A stretch of DNA of 64,000 bases from a virus, in the IMG/VR virus record IMGVR_UViG_3300032235_001069, positions 1 through 64,000 of that record. The stretch is one strand, 5' to 3'. Below, in pieces: positions 56,767 through 63,251 of this stretch (within the stretch, counting starts at the first letter, position 1; the number at the start of each line of letters is the position of its first letter). A program made the translations under genes and the position numbers. The notes under the pieces were generated by a model. It was not told where the DNA came from, searched no databases, and saw only the letters and a program-made list of their open reading frames with translations.

Positions 56767-56825
56767 CCAGGGGGAGCCCTGGTCAGAAAAGACTACACCC
56801 CACCCTTTCGGGTGAGGTGTTTTTT
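56767..56825. terminator. CCAGGG hairpin plus terminator between convergent genes
   Basis: Two hairpins in the convergent gap. CCAGGG-GGAG-CCCTGG at 56767-56782 is the same element as in the minus-strand cassettes. ACACC..ACCC/GGGT..GGTGT with a TTTC loop (56795-56820), followed by TTTTT, is a terminator for plus-strand transcripts and, by its A/C-rich left side, possibly for the other direction. Confidence 0.7.
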
Positions 56826-56889
56826 ATTGGGGGGAAATTTATTTACTTTTTATTCTTGCTTGCCAGTGCGAACACAACTAGTAGAACAA

Positions 56890-57444
56890 TTAAGATTTGC
56901 ATTTGCTGGGGGCATATGGCTCTCCTGTTTCTAGGTTGATGAGGACAACGTCGTCGAGATGTCCTCCGTCTTTTGCGTTCTTGGCATAGGTATCAAGCAT
57001 AAGGCTTGGCGTTACATGTCTTGCATATACATAGATCTTGCCACTTGCAACGTTTCTGATTGCCCACTTGGCGTTCTTTGGTACGCAGAGCCACTTGCTG
57101 CTGTCGTAGCATCTCTCGACAGGTATTCCCAGCTTCTTCATCCAAGACTTCCAAGTAGGCCCATGCCCCCAACCCTTGTTAACTTCCCAATCTAAAGCGT
57201 GCGCCCATTCGTGTAAAATAGTTTCTTTTGCTTTTTTTAAGAAGTTCGGGCTGTTCTTGTTTATGTGTATTATGTGGGTGGAAAGCTCGATTCGTTTTGT
57301 CTTTCCATTATCAGATCTCCAAGCCCTGCCCATTACAGTTCTAAGCCTTTTGTTCCATTTGATTTCCCACCCTTCTAGGATGGGATACTGGAGTTTGATC
57401 TGAGCAGAGATGTCTTTGAACAATGTATTTACTTCGGCAATCAT
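56890..57444 (-). CDS. SprT-like metallopeptidase
   Basis: 184 residues from ATG 57444, two bases after the upstream stop (TAATATG). It has the zinc motif HEWAHALDWEVNKGWGHG then PTWKSWMKKLGI, the HExxH...GHGPxW...M pattern of SprT/Spartan-like proteases. The N-terminus is helical with WNKRLRTVMGRAWR; the C-terminus is beta-rich. SprT-like proteins can degrade DNA-bound or crosslinked proteins. Upstream in-frame ATGs at 57474 and 57489 lie within the preceding gene. Confidence 0.8.
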   Translation of the reverse strand: MIAEVNTLFKDISAQIKLQYPILEGWEIKWNKRLRTVMGRAWRSDNGKTKRIELSTHIIHINKNSPNFLKKAKETILHEWAHALDWEVNKGWGHGPTWKSWMKKLGIPVERCYDSSKWLCVPKNAKWAIRNVASGKIYVYARHVTPSLMLDTYAKNAKDGGHLDDVVLINLETGEPYAPSKCKS

Positions 57445-57445
57445 A

Positions 57446-57631
57446 TTAGTCTTCGTTTCTAAATTTAATCTCATCTTGGATGTAGTCAAGCAAATTTAGG
57501 ATACCATCCATATGTTCGCGCATTTCATCTGTCCACTCAATTTTCTCATCCATGAGTTTGTAGAGTGTTTGTTTTTGTTTGTCTAACAGAACTGGACAAA
57601 CTGTTATTTCGATGTCGTACAATTTATTCAT
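57446..57631 (-). CDS. Small helical acidic protein
   Basis: 61 residues from ATG 57631 (MNKLYDIEITVCPVLLDKQK), ending DYIQDEIKFRNED. One strand and an amphipathic helix. It precedes and is coupled to the SprT-like gene. No family is recognised. Confidence 0.5.
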   Translation of the reverse strand: MNKLYDIEITVCPVLLDKQKQTLYKLMDEKIEWTDEMREHMDGILNLLDYIQDEIKFRNED

Positions 57632-57650
57632 ATTTTTTAGCAATTTAAAT

Positions 57651-57725
57651 TGGCGATTCTAGCTGGATTCGAACCAGCAATAATTCTTTAGAAGAGAACT
57701 GTGATGTCCATTTCACTATAGAATC
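57651..57725 (-). tRNA. tRNA-Arg (TCT)
   Basis: On the minus strand: acceptor GATTCTA/TAGAATC, anticodon stem GTTCT/AGAAT with loop CTTCTAA (TCT), T-arm GCTGG-TTCGAAT-CCAGC, discriminator G and encoded CCA. 75 nt. TCT reads the AGA codon, frequent in AT-rich phage genes. Confidence 0.9.
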
Positions 57726-57743
57726 TTTGTTCACTGGGATAAA

Positions 57744-57764
57744 TTCAAAGTGTAAACACTTGAA
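57744..57764. promoter_or_regulatory. Inverted repeat before the HNH start
   Basis: Arms TTCAAAGTGT (57744-57753) and ACACTTGAA (57756-57764) pair with one bulged base, ending two bases before the ATG at 57767. A candidate operator or mRNA hairpin at the start codon. Confidence 0.35.
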
Positions 57765-57766
57765 CT

Positions 57767-58252
57767 ATGGACAAGAGTATTTTAGCAGAGATGATAAGTC
57801 AAGGATTTTCCACCAGAGAAATTTCGAAAAAAATGAATTGCGGCCAAACAAATGTTATGTATTGGATGCGAAAACATAATTTAAATATTTTAACTAAAGT
57901 GAAGAGCGAAAAAACTTGTCCAAAATGCAAGCAAATTTTAGATCTTTCTTTTTTTTACCAAAGGAGAGGAAAAATTGGAGGATCAGTTTATTGCAAAGGC
58001 TGCACTAACTCACAAGCAATGGAGAGGCAGAAAAAATTAAAAATACAATGCGTTGAATACAAGGGTGGCTGTTGTCAAGTTTGTAATTATTCTAAATCTT
58101 TATCCGCTTTGGAATTTCATCACTTGAATCCAAGCGAAAAGGAATTTAGTTTATCTAGCAAAAAATCGTTTTCTTTCAACGAGCTGATAAAAAAGGAACT
58201 GGATAAATGCATTTTGCTTTGCGCAAATTGCCATAGGGAACAACATGACTAG
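57767..58252 (+). CDS. HNH endonuclease with N-terminal HTH
   Basis: 161 residues. Residues 1-40 (EMISQGFSTREISKKMNCGQ, then TNVMYWMRKHNL) form a helix-turn-helix. CPKCKQI...CKGC and CQVC are zinc ribbons, and SALEFHHLNPSEK with CILLCANCHREQHD is the HNH core. It is a paralogue of the HNH at 27622. It sits 41 bp from tRNA-Arg on the opposite strand, again beside a tRNA, and is the only plus-strand gene in 57-64 kb, consistent with mobility. Confidence 0.85.
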   Translation: MDKSILAEMISQGFSTREISKKMNCGQTNVMYWMRKHNLNILTKVKSEKTCPKCKQILDLSFFYQRRGKIGGSVYCKGCTNSQAMERQKKLKIQCVEYKGGCCQVCNYSKSLSALEFHHLNPSEKEFSLSSKKSFSFNELIKKELDKCILLCANCHREQHD

Positions 58253-58584
58253 ACTGAGCTATGGGTACTGGAAAGATCAATGCTCTTGCGGTGATATTCT
58301 TCACCATAAACTCTTTCTGTCAAGACAATTTCGACTTTGCCTGACGGATAAACATACACCTCACCATAAGTGCCAAGAAAATAATCGAACTTTGGATAAT
58401 GTTCTCTTAGAAAATCAGCAACTGCATCTCCGTAGTCGTCGCCCATCTTGACGCACGCGCCTTCCATATATGCTGCCGCATCAAACCATTCGAAGATACG
58501 GTCTTGAGCAGACCAGTTAAAGATGGCATAGTCTAGCTTACCACTCTTCAGAAACTCAACAAGATCAAGCAATGTCTTTTCCAT
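58249..58584 (-). CDS. Unknown small protein
   Basis: 111 residues, MEKTLLDLVEFLKSGKLDYA, acidic with DDYGDAVADFLREHYPKFDY in the centre and a beta-rich end (VYVYPSGKVEIVLTERVYGE). It is expressed from cassette C1. Its end overlaps the convergent HNH gene by four bases. No family is recognised. Confidence 0.5.
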   Translation of the reverse strand: MEKTLLDLVEFLKSGKLDYAIFNWSAQDRIFEWFDAAAYMEGACVKMGDDYGDAVADFLREHYPKFDYFLGTYGEVYVYPSGKVEIVLTERVYGEEYHRKSIDLSSTHSSV

Positions 58585-58593
58585 ATGCGATAC

Positions 58594-58691
58594 ATGATAG
58601 CCAGTGTTAGGGAGAATGCAACACTTATTTCAAAAAATATTTACGCACTTGTGCGTAATAACACTTGACAGGGAGCCAGGGCTATCCCTGG
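58594..58691 (-). promoter_or_regulatory. Cassette C1: hairpin, palindrome, promoter
   Basis: On the minus strand, in order: CCAGGG-ATAG-CCCTGG hairpin (58676-58691), palindrome TTACGCACTTGTGCGTAA at 58641-58658, AT-rich spacer, TTGCAT (58616-58621), 16 bp, TATCAT (58594-58599) and 9 bp to the ATG at 58584. One of five copies. Confidence 0.7.
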
Positions 58692-58714
58692 AACGTAACC
58701 ACCTCATTCTGAGG

Positions 58715-58800
58715 TGGTACGGGGAGTGGGACTCGAACCCACACGCTCTAACGAGCATCAAATTTTAAGTCTGATGTGGCTGCCATTACACCATCCCCGC
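58715..58800 (-). tRNA. tRNA-Leu (TAA)
   Basis: A class II tRNA on the minus strand. Acceptor GCGGGGA/TCCCCGT (G1:T72 wobble), anticodon stem TCAGA/TTTGA with loop CTTAAAA (TAA), long variable arm TGCTCGTTAGAGCG, T-arm GTGGG-TTCGAGT-CCCAC and encoded CCA. Its first 15 nt overlap the end of the upstream HNH gene. Confidence 0.9.
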
Positions 58801-59226
58801 TTTTCTTTTCTTGTTTCTCCAGTTGTCTGTCAAAGCATGACAGTTGCAACATAAGAGTTGAAGATTTTCAAAATTGTTATTGGTTCTATTTCCATCTACA
58901 TGGTGAAGCTCCAAAGGGATACTATCACTCAACCATTCACTTTGCAAGCATTTTTCGCATTTGTGGCCTTTTTCATTTATTAAATGAGAACGAAGATTCT
59001 TTGTTCTTTTGTAGGAAGACCAATCTTTAATCCTTTGATCTTTGCTCCAAAGTTGACCAGTGAAATGCGACGTTTCTAAATTTAGTTTAGCAATCTTTGT
59101 CTTGACTGTATCAAAGTTTCCACCAGCTTCCTTTAGATCCAAAAATCTAAGGACTTCAGAAATGGATTTGCTTTTCTTAACCGCATTAATCAAATCCTCT
59201 TCTGTGTATCGTCTATACTTTCTCAT
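58786..59226 (-). CDS. HNH endonuclease overlapping tRNA-Leu
   Basis: 146 residues, MRKYRRYTEEDLINAVKKSK, with an N-terminal helix-turn-helix-like part. CEKCLQSEWLSDSIPLELHH then VDGNRTNNNFENLQLLCCNC gives the HNH core with two zinc CxxC pairs. Its last codons and stop (58786-58800) lie inside the 5' end of tRNA-Leu on the same strand, so tRNA processing would remove the stop from the mRNA. It is a different HNH subtype from the two paralogues at 27.6 and 57.8 kb. Confidence 0.85.
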   Translation of the reverse strand: MRKYRRYTEEDLINAVKKSKSISEVLRFLDLKEAGGNFDTVKTKIAKLNLETSHFTGQLWSKDQRIKDWSSYKRTKNLRSHLINEKGHKCEKCLQSEWLSDSIPLELHHVDGNRTNNNFENLQLLCCNCHALTDNWRNKKRKAGMV

Positions 59227-59289
59227 GCTTTATTTTACACTAAAAAGGTAGACGAAGAATCAATTTGATTGCGAGACTGCCGAAGAAAG

Positions 59290-59562
59290 TGGGGGAGGTG
59301 GGAATTGAACCCACGACCAAGCGATTATGCTTACTACTATAACTTTCGTTACCAGAATTTCTGTTTGTAGTCTGGACTATGCCTTTACCGTGGTATTTCT
59401 ACTTTAGGTAGGTGATTATAGTCTCTACACGTTCCTCTTTCGAGGCTTCGCTCGACGTTGGGATTTTAAACCGTTCATCGAATTTACACCTTACTAATTA
59501 TTCGTTTCCGAATAATCGACCCATTATTAAGTCGCCTGCTCTTACCTCTGAGCTACTCCCCC
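59290..59562 (-). tRNA. Intron-split tRNA-Met (CAT; or Ile-CAT)
   Basis: Exon 1 is 59530-59562 (33 nt) and exon 2 is 59290-59329 (40 nt), giving a 73 nt tRNA without encoded CCA. Acceptor GGGGGAG/CTCCCCC, D-arm GCTC/GAGC, anticodon stem GGCGA/TCGCT, loop CTCATAA (anticodon CAT), T-arm GTGGG-TTCAATT-CCCAC, discriminator A. The intron lies between T33 and C34. The short variable region rules out Leu. It may be elongator Met or lysidine-type Ile; G1:C72 excludes initiator. Confidence 0.85.
59330..59529 (-). ncRNA. Group I intron, 200 nt, in the tRNA anticodon loop
   Basis: The 5' exon CGACU pairs with intron GGUCG, giving a U-G pair at the splice site (P1), and exon 2 CAU pairs with the adjacent intron AUG (P10). 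P2 is ATTATTCG-GAAA-CGAATAAT. The core has GTGTAGAGACTATAATC (R-like) and AAAGGCATAGTCC (S-like, P7). The intron ends in G before the CAT anticodon. No ORF fits inside. It should self-splice. Confidence 0.85.
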
Positions 59563-59569
59563 TAAAAAC

Positions 59570-59956
59570 TTACAATTCAAAAGCGAGAATGTTATCTGCT
59601 GGAAGAAAGTTCAACTCTGCCTCACCTTCATATAAGGAATATCCTAGCACAGTCAAAGCGAAGACGCAAGCATTATCGTAAGAAAAATCTCGAAAGGAAT
59701 GAATCTCTACACCATCATCTTTGTCCACGATGTAATAGTCTTTAATCTCATCAGACAAAGATTTAGGTTCTACACGAAAGCCCAAATGTGTAAGGGCTTG
59801 TTCTTCAGCGGTTTCCGCTGAATCTTTGTCAATCATTACTTGTTCCTGAAAGGAAGTATCATCTTCGATTAGTGTGTATGGTTCGTGCATATTTATTTCT
59901 TTAATGTTAAGCATATTACTACAAGGGTTACGATTAGAGCATCCATAATTAGACAT
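59570..59956 (-). CDS. Unknown acidic protein
   Basis: 128 residues if started at 59956 (MSNYGCSNRNPCSNMLNIKE), which overlaps the upstream stop by eight bases; an alternative ATG at 59914 gives MLNIKEINMHEP. The middle (TAEEQALTHLGFRVEPKSLS, YYIVDKDDGVEIHSFRDFSY) suggests an alpha/beta fold. The stop lies seven bases before the split tRNA. No family is recognised. Confidence 0.5.
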   Translation of the reverse strand: MSNYGCSNRNPCSNMLNIKEINMHEPYTLIEDDTSFQEQVMIDKDSAETAEEQALTHLGFRVEPKSLSDEIKDYYIVDKDDGVEIHSFRDFSYDNACVFALTVLGYSLYEGEAELNFLPADNILAFEL

Positions 59957-60644
59957 GAATTACAAAGCCCGAATTATCTTTTTTTGCTGGTCCCTTGGCA
60001 CGCAGTCCCACGATTGCGTTCTTTGGATCAAGGAAGCGGAGATCGTTTTCATCTCCGTCAATGACTTTGAAACCTTCGTGTTCTGTTGGCAAGGGTTGAT
60101 CTTTTTTAGTGGAGAAAACAAAAGCTGAATTGTTTCCTTTTGCTAAAGCTGCGAACGATTTAACTTGAGACACTTTAGTCTCTGCGCGTGAAAAAGTCAA
60201 GTGGTAATTTGAAATTGTCAAGTCCAAACGATCAAACAATTTTATGTAATCATAGAACTGCACACCAGAAAAATGCTGGAAAATGTTTTTTCCCTTGTGG
60301 ATAATGTCTTCCCATCTGATATCAGAAGTCAAGTTGAGACGAAACACAGCTTGCAAGCTTTTCTTTGCGGCTGATTTGATTCCTGTCTCAATTTCTTTGA
60401 TTAAATTATCCATGAACAAAGCCTGCTCTTCAAAGAAGCTTTTTGTTTTTTCGATTCGCTGTGGCTGAACCATGACACCCATGCCTGCCAAGTTAAGGCA
60501 AGAATCTGTGCAACCTTTTGATCTGCCTTGACAAACTTCATACCCGCTAATGTTAGCGGGTGCAAAGTGAATGCCAAAGGTTTCGTATCCGAAGGATCTG
60601 CCCTTCAGTGTTTTGTAATTAGCAACGGTGAGTATTTTTTGCAT
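59949..60644 (-). CDS. Conserved phage protein with Cys motif
   Basis: A 231-residue protein. YETFGIHFAPANISGYEVCQ, then GRSKGCTDSCLNLAGMGV and AVFRLNLTSDIRWEDI match a phage family (DUF7227-like) in which Cys-x(n)-C-xxx-C and a conserved FRLNxTSDIxWE segment are constant. The C-terminus is alpha/beta (SAFVFSTKKDQPLPTEHEGF). Resemblance to radical-SAM-like phage proteins is only suggestive. It is driven by cassette C2. Confidence 0.65.
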   Translation of the reverse strand: MQKILTVANYKTLKGRSFGYETFGIHFAPANISGYEVCQGRSKGCTDSCLNLAGMGVMVQPQRIEKTKSFFEEQALFMDNLIKEIETGIKSAAKKSLQAVFRLNLTSDIRWEDIIHKGKNIFQHFSGVQFYDYIKLFDRLDLTISNYHLTFSRAETKVSQVKSFAALAKGNNSAFVFSTKKDQPLPTEHEGFKVIDGDENDLRFLDPKNAIVGLRAKGPAKKDNSGFVIHV

Positions 60645-60650
60645 GACGTA

Positions 60651-60770
60651 AGAATATCACTAGCAAGGGTTCGTGCAACAATTATTTCGCAAAATATTTA
60701 CGCCTTTAGGCGTAATAGTTCTTGACATCCCAGCCAGGGCTACCCCTGGCCCCCACCCGATGGGTGGGGG
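60651..60770 (-). promoter_or_regulatory. Cassette C2: terminator, hairpin, palindrome, promoter
   Basis: Minus strand order: GC hairpin CCCCCACCC/GGGTGGGGG (60750-60770), CCAGGG/CCCTGG hairpin (60734-60749), palindrome TTACGCCTTTAGGCGTAA (60698-60715), TTGCAC (60673-60678), 16 bp, TATTCT (60651-60656) and 6 bp to ATG 60644. The first hairpin is likely the terminator of the upstream gene. Confidence 0.75.
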
Positions 60771-60823
60771 TCAGCTTCCCGATAGTGTTGGTAGTCAGTT
60801 AAACAAACCAAAAAACAAACCAA

Positions 60824-61078
60824 CTATCTATTTGGAAGAATGGAATTGTCCAAGATTCTGTCAAGGTAGAACATTCCGAAGTGTGGTTGCTCCACCTTAC
60901 CGTTCTTTGCTACTATGTAGAGAGTGACAGCTTCAGGTGGGCAATGGTTAGTTCCACCTTTTGATCCTTTCTTTACGCCAGTACGAACGGTGTAGGTGTT
61001 TGTTTCACCTTTCTTGTTGTGATACTTAATCGAAAAGAACTTTCCGTTTGTTGTTGCGATAATGCGTTTGCCAATCAT
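60824..61078 (-). CDS. Unknown small basic protein
   Basis: 84 residues from ATG 61078 (MIGKRIIATTNGKFFSIKYH). A beta-rich stretch (KGETNTYTVRTGVKKG) is followed by VTLYIVAKNGKVEQPHFGMF. It begins four bases after the previous stop and is followed by the GC-rich terminator of C2. Function unknown. Confidence 0.55.
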   Translation of the reverse strand: MIGKRIIATTNGKFFSIKYHNKKGETNTYTVRTGVKKGSKGGTNHCPPEAVTLYIVAKNGKVEQPHFGMFYLDRILDNSILPNR

Positions 61079-61082
61079 AATG

Positions 61083-61334
61083 TTATTCCTCGTCTTCGTC
61101 GTCAAAATCTTCGTCCTCGTCGTCCCAATCATCTGGTTCTGTGGTGTTCATCGCAATGGTGGCGAGCAGATGATCGTAGTCTCCGCTTTGCGCTTCTTCT
61201 AGAACCGCACGAACTTCTTCTTGTGACCAGCCTTGGCGAAGCGCATTGCTTCTCCATGTTCCCATGATCACGAATGCATTGCCATCGAGGCCGACCAACT
61301 GCATCTTAACTTTCTTGGTTTTTGTGTTTTGCAT
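61083..61334 (-). CDS. Conserved small phage protein
   Basis: 83 residues. VKMQLVGLDGNAFVIMGTWR, ALRQGWSQEEVRAVLEEAQS and GDYDHLLATI match a short phage family (VKxxLVGxDGNAFxIxG...GDYDHLL). The C-terminus is a run of Asp/Glu (DDEDEDFDDEDEE), often a DNA mimic or protein-binding tail. Function unknown. A TTGCGA-like sequence lies upstream, but the promoter is weak. Confidence 0.65.
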   Translation of the reverse strand: MQNTKTKKVKMQLVGLDGNAFVIMGTWRSNALRQGWSQEEVRAVLEEAQSGDYDHLLATIAMNTTEPDDWDDEDEDFDDEDEE

Positions 61335-61424
61335 GTCGCTTGTATTGTTTTTTGCTTGGTTGTACGACTCGCAACATTCTGTTGCCCCATCGTAAAGTTT
61401 TTTGATAGGTTACTCCATCAACTT

Positions 61425-61667
61425 TTAGTTGTTTCTTTTTGGAGTCCATACTTTGAGCATAGCCTCATCCTTCATAATGTCAATACCGAATCCTAAAGTC
61501 TGGAAAGTATTTCTGAGAGTGTAGGCTTGGAGTTCAAGAATCTTTTTCATTTCGCTAGTTGACATTGCATCGCCAACAGCTTCCTGCGTAGCCCTGTGGA
61601 ATGCGTAAAGCATTTCACAGAACTGGTTTACCAACGGGGTCAACTCTTCAATAGTGCTTTTGTTCAT
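61425..61667 (-). CDS. Small helical protein
   Basis: 80 residues, MNKSTIEELTPLVNQFCEML, two long helices (FHRATQEAVGDAMSTSEMKK). It has its own promoter in cassette C3 with the ATG 6 bp after TATGCT. No family is recognised. Confidence 0.55.
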   Translation of the reverse strand: MNKSTIEELTPLVNQFCEMLYAFHRATQEAVGDAMSTSEMKKILELQAYTLRNTFQTLGFGIDIMKDEAMLKVWTPKRNN

Positions 61668-61673
61668 GTGAGA

Positions 61674-61790
61674 AGCATATACAGAGCAAACGAATGCGCA
61701 ACATTTATTTCAAAAATATTTACGTCCTTGGACGTAATAGTTGTTGACAGTCCAGCCAGGGGTAGCCCTGGACCCCCGCCTTTCGGCGGG
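61674..61790 (-). promoter_or_regulatory. Cassette C3: terminator, hairpin, palindrome, promoter
   Basis: Minus strand order: CCCGCC/GGCGGG with TTTC-type loop (61775-61790), CCAGGG/CCCTGG (61756-61771), palindrome TTACGTCCTTGGACGTAA (61720-61737), TTGCGC (61696-61701), 16 bp, TATGCT (61674-61679) and 6 bp to ATG 61667. Confidence 0.75.
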
Positions 61791-61808
61791 AGCCCATTCG
61801 TATGGAAA

Positions 61809-62114
61809 TTAATGTGCGACTACTTCTGCTTCGTCGATTTCTATAGAGAAGTCTCCACCACCAAAGGAGAATTCAAGCTCATTACCCGTAAGGGAAACTT
61901 CTTGAGGAAGCCTGCGATCTGTTTTATGGTTAAGTAGAACGCTGTGATCCATCCCATCTTTCCACCTTTCGAGGTGAACATTAGTGGGAACGAAGTGGGA
62001 GACATGATTCCAGAGAATCAATCTTTCTCCCTTTTTGATTGCTCTCTTGACTCTCTCAACGTGAGCGTGTTTGACTTTGATTGTGATGTTGGTGTTTCCA
62101 ATGTTTGTTTGCAT
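61809..62114 (-). CDS. Unknown small protein
   Basis: 101 residues. A basic N-terminal part (HAHVERVKRAIKKGERLILW) is followed by an acidic C-terminus (GGGDFSIEIDEAEVVAH). It is expressed from cassette C4 and followed by the C3 terminator. No family is recognised. Confidence 0.55.
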   Translation of the reverse strand: MQTNIGNTNITIKVKHAHVERVKRAIKKGERLILWNHVSHFVPTNVHLERWKDGMDHSVLLNHKTDRRLPQEVSLTGNELEFSFGGGDFSIEIDEAEVVAH

Positions 62115-62120
62115 GTGAGA

Positions 62121-62235
62121 AGCATAGCAAAAGCTCTCATGCGTGCAACAATTTTAATTAAAAAAAATTACGCACCTGTGCGTAATAGTTGTTGACAGGA
62201 AAGCCAGGGCCCTGGACCCCGCCTTGCGGTGGGGT
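62121..62235 (-). promoter_or_regulatory. Cassette C4: terminator, hairpin, palindrome, promoter
   Basis: Minus strand order: ACCCCGC/GCGGTGGGGT hairpin (62216-62235), CCAGGG/CCCTGG without loop bases (62204-62215), palindrome TTACGCACCTGTGCGTAA (62168-62185), TTGCAC (62143-62148), 16 bp, TATGCT (62121-62126) and 6 bp to ATG 62114. Confidence 0.75.
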
Positions 62236-62244
62236 CTGGTTCTT

Positions 62245-62454
62245 TTACGCTTGTTTGATTCTCGCCTCTACGAGCATCTCATTGAACTGGTCAAGCACTT
62301 TCTGCTTGTTGCCTCTCAAACCAAACTCCTTTTTGATTTGAGCATATGCGGAACATCCTTTGATCGGATAGATTCCTTTTGTTTCGAGTTTCAGGGCGCT
62401 TGCCAGCATCAGGAGGCGATAAGCGGAGATTTGTTGTGGTGTGTCTAGTGTCAT
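62245..62454 (-). CDS. Small helical protein
   Basis: 69 residues from ATG 62454 (MTLDTPQQISAYRLLMLASA), two bases after the upstream stop (TAATATG). It is basic and helical with GCSAYAQIKKEFGLRGNKQK. The pattern QIxxYRLLxLxxALKLExKG...S.Y...KKEFGLxGxKxxV resembles a small conserved phage protein. It lies in the operon of 63000-62245. Function unknown. Confidence 0.6.
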   Translation of the reverse strand: MTLDTPQQISAYRLLMLASALKLETKGIYPIKGCSAYAQIKKEFGLRGNKQKVLDQFNEMLVEARIKQA

Positions 62455-62455
62455 A

Positions 62456-62659
62456 TTAGGTGTAGCATACTGGGTGGATGTCATTCCTGCAACCATTATA
62501 TTTTCTGTTCATCATAATGGAATGGGTGTGCATGACTCTTTTGAGCCTCTGCTTGGATTCTGTCTTGACCTTCTTCAACTTGGAAAGCTCCATCTGCAGA
62601 TAGGTAATCTCATCAATGCTGAGACTTTTTGCGGCTTCAATGATTTGTTTTTTATTCAT
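62456..62659 (-). CDS. Small basic helical protein
   Basis: 67 residues, MNKKQIIEAAKSLSIDEITY then LQMELSKLKKVKTESKQRLK. A helix with a Lys-rich half, ending RNDIHPVCYT. No family; DNA binding is only suggested by charge. Confidence 0.5.
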   Translation of the reverse strand: MNKKQIIEAAKSLSIDEITYLQMELSKLKKVKTESKQRLKRVMHTHSIMMNRKYNGCRNDIHPVCYT

Positions 62660-62664
62660 AAGAA

Positions 62665-63000
62665 TTAGCGAAAGACTCTTGTCAAGTGATTATTGACACC
62701 GTTCTTGAAAAGCTCATAGTCAACGCAGTCAACCGCATCCAACTTGTACCCACCGATATTCCATTCAAACAAAACGTCTGGGCTGGATGGTACACGCTTC
62801 CATGCGTAGATGGTGGCGACTGTATCATTGGGGAACTTTAAGCGCCATTCGATGTTAACTTTTTCGCTTTCATCGATTGGATTATTATGCTTGTCAGGCG
62901 CACCGAATACAGCAACCAATTGGTCGTATGTGCATGAGATGTAACCTTTGAGCGAGGTTCCGTTGATGAGTGGCGTTCTTCTAACTGTTGTAGTTGTCAT
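62665..63000 (-). CDS. Conserved small phage protein
   Basis: 111 residues, MTTTTVRRTPLINGTSLKGY. YISCTYDQLVAVFGAPDKHN followed by IEWRLKFPNDTVATIYAWKR resembles a phage group of short proteins with GYIxxTYxxLxxxFGxP...KxxxEWxIxFxDGxVATIYxWK. Function unknown. It is the first gene after cassette C5. Confidence 0.65.
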   Translation of the reverse strand: MTTTTVRRTPLINGTSLKGYISCTYDQLVAVFGAPDKHNNPIDESEKVNIEWRLKFPNDTVATIYAWKRVPSSPDVLFEWNIGGYKLDAVDCVDYELFKNGVNNHLTRVFR

Positions 63001-63007
63001 GGATAGA

Positions 63008-63105
63008 AAGATAGCACAGGAAAGAGTGCGTGCAACTTATTTTTCAAAAATAATTACGCCCTTGGGCGTAATAGTGCTTGACAGATCCCCAGGGCTACCC
63101 CTGGG
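63008..63105 (-). promoter_or_regulatory. Cassette C5: hairpin, palindrome, promoter
   Basis: Minus strand order: CCCAGGG/CCCTGGG hairpin (63088-63105), palindrome TTACGCCCTTGGGCGTAA (63054-63071), TTGCAC (63030-63035), 16 bp, TATCTT (63008-63013) and 7 bp to ATG 63000. It lies directly downstream of tRNA-Lys. Confidence 0.75.
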
Positions 63106-63108
63106 CGT

Positions 63109-63183
63109 TGGTGGACAGGATGAGACTCGAACTCATAACCAACGCCTTAAAAGGGCGCTGCTCTACCATTGAGCTACCTGTCC
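63109..63183 (-). tRNA. tRNA-Lys (TTT)
   Basis: Minus strand: acceptor GGACAGG/CCTGTCC, D-arm GCTC/GAGC, anticodon stem GCGCC/GGCGT with loop CTTTTAA (TTT), T-arm ATGAG-TTCGAGT-CTCAT, discriminator A and encoded CCA. 75 nt. Confidence 0.9.
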
Positions 63184-63196
63184 CTTTGTGCCAGAG

Positions 63197-63220
63197 CCTC
63201 CCCTGCACCCGCAGGGGAGG
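63197..63220. terminator. GC-rich hairpin between gene and tRNA-Lys
   Basis: A perfect 10 bp stem CCTCCCCTGC/GCAGGGGAGG with an ACCC loop, between the 63252 gene and tRNA-Lys. It has no U-run, so it may be a processing or stability element as much as a terminator. Confidence 0.6.
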
Positions 63221-63251
63221 ATGGATGACACAACACACCTAACCACAGAAA

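Noticed and set aside
59290-59562. tRNA-Leu(TAA) read directly from the uninterrupted anticodon loop
   Set aside because: The variable region is short, unlike tRNA-Leu, and the P1/P10 pairing places the splice site so that the mature loop is CTCATAA.
58641-63071. CRISPR array from the repeated palindromes
   Set aside because: The copies are about 1-2 kb apart, each with its own gene; there are no regular spacers or Cas genes.
58660-63085. Plus-strand promoters at the TTGACA strings in the five cassettes
   Set aside because: No -10 box lies 15-19 bp downstream on the plus strand; the GC-rich hairpin occupies that place, and the genes run on the minus strand.
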